Made by a program: the position numbers and the translations under genes
The notes under the pieces: generated by a model
The model's database searches: none
What the model saw: the letters and a program-made list of their open reading frames with translations, nothing else
What the model was told of the DNA's origin: nothing
Source: Gammaproteobacteria bacterium
GTDB taxonomy: Bacteria; Pseudomonadota; Gammaproteobacteria; Pseudomonadales; Halieaceae
NCBI GenBank assembly: GCA_003646405.1
Contig: QNFR01000007.1
Coordinates: 1 to 43,799 of the forward strand
Length of the DNA: 43,799 bases
Direction: 5' to 3'
Shown here: in pieces, positions 1 through 7,376 of the stretch
Layout of the letters: every line of letters starts with the position of its first letter
Position numbering within the stretch: position 1 is the first letter of the stretch

Positions 1-1
1 C

Positions 2-1114
<1,113 letters not shown>

Positions 1115-1142
1115 GGCAGTACGTTTTTAAGAGGCCCGAAAT

Positions 1143-1571
1143 ATGGCAATGACAATTCACTGCGATATCGTCAGTGCCGAAGAAGAAATCTTCTCCGGAC
1201 TGGTCGAAACACTGGTGGCAACCGGTGACCTGGGTGAACTGGGTGTGGGCTACGGACACGCGCCGCTGCTGACCTCCCTGGTGCCCGGTCCTGTGCGCAT
1301 CGTGACCCAGGAAGGTGACGAACAGGTGTACTATGTGTCGGGCGGCTTCCTTGAAGTGCAGCCCGGTGTGGTCTCCATCCTGGCCGACACCGCCATTCGC
1401 GCCCACGATGTGGACGAGGCGGCAGCCGAGGAAGCGCGCAAGGAAGCGGAGCACGCCCTGGCCAACCAAACCGGCGATTTCGACTACGGCCGTGCCTCTG
1501 CGCAGCTGGCGGAAGCCGCAGCCCAGTTGGCGACCCTGCGTAAAATGCGCAACCGGGCCGGGCGCGGCTAA
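1143..1571 (+). CDS. atpC: ATP synthase F1 subunit epsilon
   Basis: Epsilon subunit of F1F0 ATP synthase, part of the rotating central stalk and an intrinsic inhibitor of ATP hydrolysis. It has 142 residues, the usual length. The N-terminal beta-sandwich begins [19 protein letters not shown] and contains the typical [16 protein letters not shown] segment. The C-terminal part (about 90-140) is an Ala/Glu/Arg-rich helical hairpin. The ATG at 1143 has a GAGG ribosome-binding site at about 1131. It is the last gene of the atp operon; a 363-base gap separates it from glmU. Confidence 0.97.
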   Translation: MAMTIHCDIVSAEEEIFSGLVETLVATGDLGELGVGYGHAPLLTSLVPGPVRIVTQEGDEQVYYVSGGFLEVQPGVVSILADTAIRAHDVDEAAAEEARKEAEHALANQTGDFDYGRASAQLAEAAAQLATLRKMRNRAGRG

Positions 1572-1697
1572 GTACAATCCTATGCAGCGGCGGATTCTCC
1601 GCTCCGGGCTGCCATAACAAAGCGTATTGAATGTCGCCTCGCGGGTAGCTGCTTTCGGGAGTTTCCTGGAGTGTAAAGCGGGATTCCGGCAGCCAGC

Positions 1698-1759
1698 GCG
1701 GGTGATTTTGCCTCGCTTGCTTAGGGTGGGGCATGCGCCCGCGAAGCAAAATCACCCGC
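1698..1759. repeat. 62-base inverted repeat, possible MITE-like or cruciform element
   Basis: Left arm 1698-1716 reads GCGGGTGATTTTGCCTCGC. Right arm 1741-1759 is its reverse complement except for one mismatch. The 24-base spacer contains GGGGCATGCGCCC, which is itself partly self-complementary. There is no T-run after the right arm, so it is not a typical terminator. No second copy is seen in this window. It could be a relic of a small mobile repeat or a regulatory cruciform between the atp and glm operons. Confidence 0.6.
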
Positions 1760-1854
1760 ACCGGCCGCCTTACTACGTGCCACGACGCCCACCAATCCTG
1801 GTGACGACTAGAATGCACCGCATGATAACCCCGTCACAATTATGATGATTGGCG

Positions 1855-1882
1855 TTGTAATGCTCGCCGAGCATAATACTAT
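1855..1882 (+). promoter_or_regulatory. possible sigma-70 promoter for glmU
   Basis: TTGTAA at 1855-1860 (4/6 to the -35 consensus) is followed after 16 bases by TACTAT at 1877-1882 (4/6 to -10). The spacer holds a perfect small dyad ATGCTC-GCC-GAGCAT (1860-1874) that could be an operator. This would start transcription about 45-50 bases before the glmU ATG. It is a weak match and is offered as a candidate only. Confidence 0.3.
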
Positions 1883-1934
1883 TCGGTTTAATGAAAGTAC
1901 TCACTCTCGATAGTCCGATGGAAACGCCGCTGTT

Positions 1935-3305
1935 ATGAAACTCGAAGTTGTAATCCTCGCCGCGGGCCAGGGTACACGGATGAAGTCTGCTCTTCCCAAG
2001 GTATTGCACGCCGTGGCTGGCAAGGCGTTGCTGGAGCACGTGATACAAACGGCGTTGGGGCTTGATCCCGAGGCGATTCACGTGGTGATCGGCCACGGTA
2101 GCGAACTGGTAGAGGAGGCCCTGTCCCAATACTCCCTTAACTGGGTAATTCAGGAGCAACGGTTGGGTACCGGGCATGCTGTTCTCCAGGCGTTGCCGGC
2201 AATAGCCAGCGACAGCATCGTGCTGGTTCTGTATGGCGACGTCCCACTTACCGAATTGTCTACCCTGCGTAATCTTGTGGACCAGGCCCAACGAGGCCCT
2301 GCGCTGCTCACGGCGGTACTGCAGAACCCGCAGGGTTATGGCCGGATTCTGCGGGACGAGCGGGGCGCCCTGGTCGGGGTGGTGGAAGACAAGGATGCGA
2401 CCGAGTCTCAGCAGCGTATCCACGAAATCAATACCGGCCTGATGGCCGCACCAGCGAGAGATTTCCAGGAATACCTGCCCCGCGTTAACAACGAAAACCA
2501 ACAGGGCGAATACTACCTCCCCGATGTTCTCAGCCTGGCGGTGGCAGAGGGCAAAGTGGTCGCCTCCAGCGAAGCGAGCTCTGAGTTGGAGATTCTTGGG
2601 GTCAATGACCGGGTACAACTGAACCAGGTAGAGCGAGAATTCCAGCGGCGCCAGGCTGAGCAATTGATGCGCCAGGGCGTGAGCGTCGCCGATGCCGCTC
2701 GCCTGGACGTTCGCGGCAAACTAATTTGTGGCGATGATGTCAGTATCGACGTCAATGTGGTGTTTGAGGGCGAGGTGACGCTGGGTGATGGTGTGACCAT
2801 TGGTCCAAATTGCGTGCTCAAGGATGTCACCGTCGATAATGGCGCAACTGTCCTGGCCATGAGCCACCTGCAGGAAACGGTAGTTGGCAGGGAGTGCAGC
2901 GTGGGGCCCTATGCCCGCCTGCGCCCCGGCACTGTGCTTGGTGATGGCGCCAGGGTAGGCAACTTTGTAGAGACCAAAAAAACCACTATAGGCGTCGACA
3001 GCAAGGTAAATCACCTGAGCTATATCGGGGATTGTGATATGGGACCCGGGGTGAATATAGGCGCCGGCACTATCACCTGCAATTATGATGGCGTGAACAA
3101 GCACAAAACCGAGATCGGAGCCGGTGTTTTTGTCGGTTCCAACAGTACGCTGGTTGCTCCACTGAAGATTGCCGATCAGGGGTTTGTGGCTGCGGGATCT
3201 ACCATAACCAAGGCGGTGGAGCGGGAAGAGCTCGCCGTCAGTCGTCCACGCCAGCGCAATATCCAGGGTTGGCAGCGGCCGGGTAAACAGGAAAACAAGG
3301 ACTAA
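1935..3305 (+). CDS. glmU: bifunctional UDP-GlcNAc pyrophosphorylase / GlcN-1-P acetyltransferase
   Basis: Makes UDP-N-acetylglucosamine, the precursor of peptidoglycan and LPS. The C-terminal domain acetylates glucosamine-1-phosphate and the N-terminal domain transfers UMP from UTP. At 456 residues it matches E. coli GlmU. The nucleotidyltransferase signature LAAGQGTRMKS sits at residues 8-18. The C-terminal half shows the hexapeptide left-handed beta-helix (repeats such as IGPNCVLKDVTV, VGPYARLRPGTVL) and the acetyltransferase block NHLSYIGDCDMGPGVNIGAGTITCNYDG. glmS starts 2 bases after the stop, so the pair is clearly co-transcribed. Confidence 0.98.
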   Translation: MKLEVVILAAGQGTRMKSALPKVLHAVAGKALLEHVIQTALGLDPEAIHVVIGHGSELVEEALSQYSLNWVIQEQRLGTGHAVLQALPAIASDSIVLVLYGDVPLTELSTLRNLVDQAQRGPALLTAVLQNPQGYGRILRDERGALVGVVEDKDATESQQRIHEINTGLMAAPARDFQEYLPRVNNENQQGEYYLPDVLSLAVAEGKVVASSEASSELEILGVNDRVQLNQVEREFQRRQAEQLMRQGVSVADAARLDVRGKLICGDDVSIDVNVVFEGEVTLGDGVTIGPNCVLKDVTVDNGATVLAMSHLQETVVGRECSVGPYARLRPGTVLGDGARVGNFVETKKTTIGVDSKVNHLSYIGDCDMGPGVNIGAGTITCNYDGVNKHKTEIGAGVFVGSNSTLVAPLKIADQGFVAAGSTITKAVEREELAVSRPRQRNIQGWQRPGKQENKD

Positions 3306-3307
3306 CT

Positions 3308-5137
3308 ATGTGTGGCATCGTGGCCGCGGCAGCGCGGCGGGAAGTATCCGAGATCTTGCTGGAGGGGCTGCGCCGGTTGGAATATCGGGGGTATGACTCC
3401 GCCGGTATGGCACTGATAGACAACGAGCACAACCTGCAGCTGCACAAAAAGCAGGGCAAAGTCAGTGAGTTGGAAAAAGCCCAGAAACTACAGCCCTATT
3501 TTGGCTGTACCGGTATTGCCCACACTCGCTGGGCCACCCACGGCAAGCCTTCCGGGGTGAATTCCCATCCGCATATATCGGGGCAGCGGGTGGCCCTGGT
3601 GCACAATGGCATTATTGAAAACCATGTCGCCCTGCGTGAAGAGCTGATCGGGGTGGGTTATGAGCTCTCATCGGCTACTGATAGTGAGGTGGTGGTTCAC
3701 CTGTTACACCACCAGCTGGTCGCCGGTAGATCCTTGCTGCAGGCAATGCAGGATACCGTGGAGCGCCTGGAGGGGGCTTATGCCCTGGCGGCGGTTGATG
3801 TCGAGCACCCGGATGAAGTGGTCGCAGCGAGGCAAGGCAGTCCCCTGGTGATAGGTGTGGGTATCGGCGAAAATTTCCTGGCGTCGGATCAGCTGGCTTT
3901 ACGCCAGGTAACGGATCGCTTTATCTATCTGGAAGAGGGTGACGTGGTCAAGATGACACCGTCTTCCCTGCAAATTTTCGCCGCCGATGGCACCCCGGTT
4001 GAGCGCAACCAGACCCGCATCGACCGGGCGGTGGAAGTTGTCGACCTGGGTGATTTCGATCATTACATGATCAAGGAGATCTACGAACAACCACGCGCAC
4101 TGGCCGCGACATTCGGTGTCGCCGCCGAACGCCCGGTGATTGACGACTGTTTTGGCGCGGGCGCCGCCGCGCTGTTTGACCGGGTAAAAAATGTACAGAT
4201 TGTCGCCTGTGGTACCAGTTTTCATGCGGGTTTAGTGGCCCGCCATTGGCTGGAGGACTTGGCGGGTATCGCCTGTGAAGTGGAAGTGGCATCCGAGTTT
4301 CGCTACCGCAAACGGGTGCAACACGAGGGGACGTTGTTGGTCGCCATTTCCCAGTCCGGTGAGACGGCCGATACCCTGGCGGCCCTGCGCAATGCGACTG
4401 AGGGCGAGTTCATCGGCAGCCTGGTGATTGCCAATGTAGACAACAGCTCCCTGGTGCGAGAGTGTGACCTGGTATTTCTGACCCGGGCAGGAGCCGAAAT
4501 CGGGGTTGCTTCCACCAAGGCCTTTACCACCCAGTTGGTGGCTTTGCTTATACTGACATTGGCGCTGGGTCGGCGCCGTTCTTTACCAGAGACCCGGCAA
4601 CATGAAGTGTTATCAGCCTTACAAAAGTTACCCGGCTACGTGCAGCAAACCCTGGAGCTTGATGCTGCTATCAAGCAGCTGTCGGAAGCATTTATCCCCA
4701 AACGGCACGCCTTGTTTCTGGGGCGTGGTATCCAATACCCCATCGCTATGGAAGGCGCTTTGAAGCTCAAGGAAATCTCCTATATCCATGCGGAGGCCTA
4801 TCCCGCCGGGGAGCTTAAGCACGGTCCACTGGCGTTGGTGGATGACGATATGCCGGTGGTCGCTGTCGCGCCCAACGACGAATTGCTGGAAAAACTCAGA
4901 TCCAATCTGGAGGAAGTGCGCTCCCGGGGCGGGGAGTTATATGTCTTTGCTGACCGCGAGGCGAATTTCGTCAATGAGTCCCGGGTACAGGTCTTGCCCA
5001 TGCCGCACTGTCCTGAGGTGATCAAGCCCATTGTTTATACTGTGGCCCTGCAGTTACTGTCTTATCACGTGGCGGTGCAAAAGGGTACAGATGTAGATAA
5101 ACCACGTAATTTGGCGAAATCGGTCACGGTGGAATGA
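3308..5137 (+). CDS. glmS: glutamine--fructose-6-phosphate aminotransferase (isomerising)
   Basis: Converts fructose-6-phosphate and glutamine to glucosamine-6-phosphate, the first committed step of amino-sugar synthesis in the cytoplasm. It is 609 residues, full length. The protein begins MCGIVAAAA, giving the N-terminal nucleophile Cys2 after Met removal. The glutaminase domain carries HTRWATHG and HNGIIENH. Two SIS sugar-isomerase domains follow (for example CGTSFHAGL and the SQSGETADTLAAL loop). The end PRNLAKSVTVE is typical. The stop codon overlaps the start of the next gene by 4 bases. No GlmZ- or ribozyme-type leader is possible here, because glmU ends only 2 bases upstream. Confidence 0.98.
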   Translation: MCGIVAAAARREVSEILLEGLRRLEYRGYDSAGMALIDNEHNLQLHKKQGKVSELEKAQKLQPYFGCTGIAHTRWATHGKPSGVNSHPHISGQRVALVHNGIIENHVALREELIGVGYELSSATDSEVVVHLLHHQLVAGRSLLQAMQDTVERLEGAYALAAVDVEHPDEVVAARQGSPLVIGVGIGENFLASDQLALRQVTDRFIYLEEGDVVKMTPSSLQIFAADGTPVERNQTRIDRAVEVVDLGDFDHYMIKEIYEQPRALAATFGVAAERPVIDDCFGAGAAALFDRVKNVQIVACGTSFHAGLVARHWLEDLAGIACEVEVASEFRYRKRVQHEGTLLVAISQSGETADTLAALRNATEGEFIGSLVIANVDNSSLVRECDLVFLTRAGAEIGVASTKAFTTQLVALLILTLALGRRRSLPETRQHEVLSALQKLPGYVQQTLELDAAIKQLSEAFIPKRHALFLGRGIQYPIAMEGALKLKEISYIHAEAYPAGELKHGPLALVDDDMPVVAVAPNDELLEKLRSNLEEVRSRGGELYVFADREANFVNESRVQVLPMPHCPEVIKPIVYTVALQLLSYHVAVQKGTDVDKPRNLAKSVTVE

Positions 5138-5532
5138 TGCTCTTTGAGGCGTTGAAACATCTCCATATGGGCTGTGCTTTTCTGTCTATCGCCGGCTTCA
5201 TCCTGCGTGGTTACTGGATGCTGACCAGCAGCCCCCTGCTCCGACGCCGGCCGGCAAAAGTGCTACCTCATTTGATCGACACCCTGCTATTGGCCTCGGC
5301 CGTGGGCATGTTGCTGATTTGGCAACTATCTCCCTTGCAGTCCGACTGGCTCATTGCAAAAATTCTAGCCCTGCTGGCGTATATCGGGTTCGGTATGGTG
5401 GCCCTGCGCTTTGGTAAATCGATGAAGACCAGGGTGAATGCGTGGTTGTTGGCCCTGCTGGCTGCCGCTTATATTGTTTCGGTGGCATACAGCAAAAGCC
5501 CGTGGGGCTTTCTCCAGGGTTTGTTTAGTTAG
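5134..5532 (+). CDS. SirB2-family integral membrane protein
   Basis: A 132-residue protein with four predicted membrane helices (about 11-27, 45-65, 72-92, 105-122). It resembles the SirB2 family (invasion gene expression up-regulator, SirB), whose biochemical role is not established. The motif FEALKHLHMGCAFLSIAGF near the start, with conserved His residues, and RGYWM are typical of the family. It overlaps the glmS stop (ATGA) and is therefore probably translationally coupled. An in-frame ATG directly follows the chosen one at 5137. Assignment is by motif and length. Confidence 0.85.
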   Translation: MMLFEALKHLHMGCAFLSIAGFILRGYWMLTSSPLLRRRPAKVLPHLIDTLLLASAVGMLLIWQLSPLQSDWLIAKILALLAYIGFGMVALRFGKSMKTRVNAWLLALLAAAYIVSVAYSKSPWGFLQGLFS

Positions 5533-5571
5533 TGCGCATCCGGAAACGCGCGTGTTGAATTCATGGTGCTT

Positions 5572-5679
5572 TGTAGGTCCGAATTTATTCGGACAAATCA
5601 ACGTGTTAGCGAACCGCATTGGCCGAATATACCCAAAGCATTCCCTGCGGTCATGGGGCAGGCTCAATTCGGTCCTACA
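5572..5679. repeat. REP doublet (REPIN-like) inverted element
   Basis: The left end is a GTAG tetranucleotide (5573-5576) followed at once by the perfect hairpin GTCCGAAT-TT-ATTCGGAC (5577-5594). This is the architecture of REP sequences mobilised by RAYT transposases. The right end (5666-5679, AATTCGGTCCTACA) is an inverted copy of the left end TGTAGGTCCGAATT (5572-5585) with one mismatch. The unit is therefore about 108 bases with inverted GTAG ends. The right-hand hairpin is degenerate. It sits between two convergent genes, a usual place for REPs. Confidence 0.6.
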
Positions 5680-5706
5680 CAGAATATGGCTGTTTCCGGA
5701 CGGGCA

Positions 5707-6063
5707 CTAGGGGTTCGCTGTCCTATACGCTTGTATTTCTTTATCGAACTGATCCGCGAGCGATTCCTCTGCCGAAACAGCCTCGTTATAGCGTTCCTCC
5801 AGTTTTTTAACGGTGGCGGAGGCTTCTTCGGAACCGGGTTCAAGCTCGGCTTGAGCGGCGGTAATCTGGGGGGCCAGACAAGCCATATACTCGAGGTTAG
5901 TGACCAGGAACGTCTTCACGGCTTTTTGCCCGGCAAGCATTTGTTCCTTGGAGGAGCTGCCACCATCGGGCACGGTGGGTGGCTCTGGTGGGACACATTC
6001 CCCGGCGACACTTACGGTACTGCCCAGGGCCAGACCCAACCACGCTAGTTTGATTTTGTGCAT
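5707..6063 (-). CDS. small secreted protein of unknown function
   Basis: Not recognised. The 118-residue product starts with a Sec-type signal peptide (MHKIKLAWLGLALGSTVSVAG, likely cleaved near residue 20-22). A Pro-rich stretch (PPEPPTVPDG, residues 25-34) follows, then a charged helical region (about 40-113) rich in Ala, Glu and Lys. Two cysteines (23 and 62) remain in the mature part and could form a disulfide. A lipoprotein is less likely because Cys23 is not in a good lipobox (VAGEC). It lies downstream of the SPOR-domain gene on the same strand, 81 bases away with a possible terminator between, so it may be separately transcribed. Confidence 0.75.
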   Translation of the reverse strand: MHKIKLAWLGLALGSTVSVAGECVPPEPPTVPDGGSSSKEQMLAGQKAVKTFLVTNLEYMACLAPQITAAQAELEPGSEEASATVKKLEERYNEAVSAEESLADQFDKEIQAYRTANP

Positions 6064-6109
6064 AGTAATATTCTCACCAGCTTCGAGTGAAAAACTTTAA
6101 CAGGACAAA

Positions 6110-6133
6110 GCGCGTCCGCCAAGCTGGACGCGC
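6110..6133 (-). terminator. possible terminator of the SPOR-domain gene
   Basis: Perfect 8-base arms GCGCGTCC (6110-6117) and GGACGCGC (6126-6133) with an 8-base loop lie 11 bases beyond the stop codon of the minus-strand SPOR gene. Read on the minus strand the hairpin is followed by only TTTG, so termination efficiency is uncertain. Confidence 0.45.
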
Positions 6134-6144
6134 AGGGCGCGTAG

Positions 6145-7242
6145 CTAATTGTGGCCCACCCAGAGTTTGGGCAGGCTGTATTCGCTTTCCAGCTGTCGGG
6201 AAATTTTTTCGGCGGATTCCCTGCTAGTTAATCCGATCACACGTACCCGGTAAACAGTCGCACCCTCTTTGTTGCCGGTGGAAACGACAACCTTGCCGAC
6301 ACCCGGTTTCAGTTTGGTTGCCCAGCTTTCGGCAGTCGTGCGTTGATCATAGGAGCTGAAGTTAACAAACCAGGCGCCCCCCCCGGCAGCCACAGGGGCG
6401 GCGGTTTCGGGCGTGGCCGGCTCAGGTGTGGCCTTAACGGGCGCAGCCACCGGCTGGGGTGCGGTCGGTTTAGGTGCGGCCGGCCTGGGTGCAGCAGCTT
6501 GTTTGTCCAGGGCGGTCTGCTGTGCCTCCAGTTGGGCTTCCAGCCCGGCTACCGTATCAGTCAGGCGGCTGTTTTCCAGCGTCAGTCCATCTACGGTTGC
6601 CAGCAGCTCTGTATTACGTTTTCGCGCTTCTCGCATGGCATCGCGGCTGGCGATGACTTCAGCCGGGTTTGCCGCGGTGGCGAGGGTGGCTTGCAGCTGG
6701 CGTATTTCTTCCTGGGCTGCCGAACGTTGTTGTATGACGCCGTAACCGCCCGCTGTCAGCAACAGCAGCGCCACAACAGCCACTACGATTAAACCAAGTG
6801 GCCATTTTTGAAAATTTTCGGCATCCTCCTCTAAGTAGCGCTCTTCATCGTCCCATTCTTCTTGTTCATCTTCATCGGCCTCTTCCGGGGTGAGTACATA
6901 GTGAACGCTGGTTTGTTCCGACTCCGGTTCGGGTTCTTCCCAGTTATCATCGGGTTCTGGATCCTCCCACGCTATTTGCGTCTGGGGAGTGAAGTCGTCC
7001 TCATCCTGCGACGACTCGTCGAATTCTTCATCTTCCAGACTCTCCTCCTGGTAGCGCGAGGCGTAATCCGTATCCCGGTCTGGTTCTTCGTAACTGTCCT
7101 CCTCCTCGAAACCGGAAAAAACCGGCTCGTGGCGCGGTTCTTTTGGGGCTTGATTGCCAAGATTGTCGGAATCAAATTCCGGCTGGTGTTCCCCGCCGGG
7201 ACCGCCAGCGTTATTCGGATGATCGTTATTGTTATTTTGCAT
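6145..7242 (-). CDS. SPOR-domain membrane protein with long acidic cytoplasmic region
   Basis: A 365-residue bitopic inner-membrane protein. Residues 1-145 are extremely acidic and Asn/Gly-rich at the start, and predicted cytoplasmic. One membrane helix (about 147-170, WPLGLIVVAVVALLLL) follows, then a coiled coil (about 172-250), a Pro/Ala/Lys linker (251-288) and a C-terminal SPOR domain (about 290-362, beginning WFVNFSSYDQ). SPOR domains bind glycan strands stripped of stem peptides at the division septum, so a role in cell division or envelope maintenance is likely. It resembles DamX/FtsN-like SPOR proteins only in architecture. It is divergent from uvrD. A run of eight C (6377-6384) falls in the Gly-coding part of the linker just before the SPOR domain. 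Confidence 0.88.
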   Translation of the reverse strand: MQNNNNDHPNNAGGPGGEHQPEFDSDNLGNQAPKEPRHEPVFSGFEEEDSYEEPDRDTDYASRYQEESLEDEEFDESSQDEDDFTPQTQIAWEDPEPDDNWEEPEPESEQTSVHYVLTPEEADEDEQEEWDDEERYLEEDAENFQKWPLGLIVVAVVALLLLTAGGYGVIQQRSAAQEEIRQLQATLATAANPAEVIASRDAMREARKRNTELLATVDGLTLENSRLTDTVAGLEAQLEAQQTALDKQAAAPRPAAPKPTAPQPVAAPVKATPEPATPETAAPVAAGGGAWFVNFSSYDQRTTAESWATKLKPGVGKVVVSTGNKEGATVYRVRVIGLTSRESAEKISRQLESEYSLPKLWVGHN

Positions 7243-7376
7243 GGGTCAATAGTGCCTGCGCAGTGCAAGAATCAAGCTGAATAGTAACAGACACGAATAG
7301 CAATTTCCTCGCCGAACCCTTTAGCCAGGTGTTTATTATCCAGTACAGTCGTCACAAATTTAGTTAGAATGCGTCG

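Larger units (their letters stand above)
1572..1934. other. 363-base intergenic region between atpC and glmU
   Basis: No credible gene is seen; a 72-codon plus-strand frame (1627-1845) has no recognisable product and runs through an inverted repeat. Just after atpC there is a hairpin (gcgga-ttc-tccgc at 1590-1602, with outer arms gcagc/gctgc at 1584-1588 and 1608-1612). It could end atp transcription but lacks a T-run. The middle holds a 19-base inverted repeat (1698-1759) and the right end a possible glmU promoter. Both are listed separately. Confidence 0.6.

Noticed and set aside
1627-1845. 72-codon frame between atpC and glmU
   Set aside because: It crosses both arms of an inverted repeat, has Arg/Pro-rich composition and no ribosome-binding site, so it is unlikely to be translated.
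7333-7348. Possible LexA box upstream of uvrD
   Set aside because: Only the ACAG half and one or two other bases fit CTGT-N8-ACAG; the left half reads TTAT.
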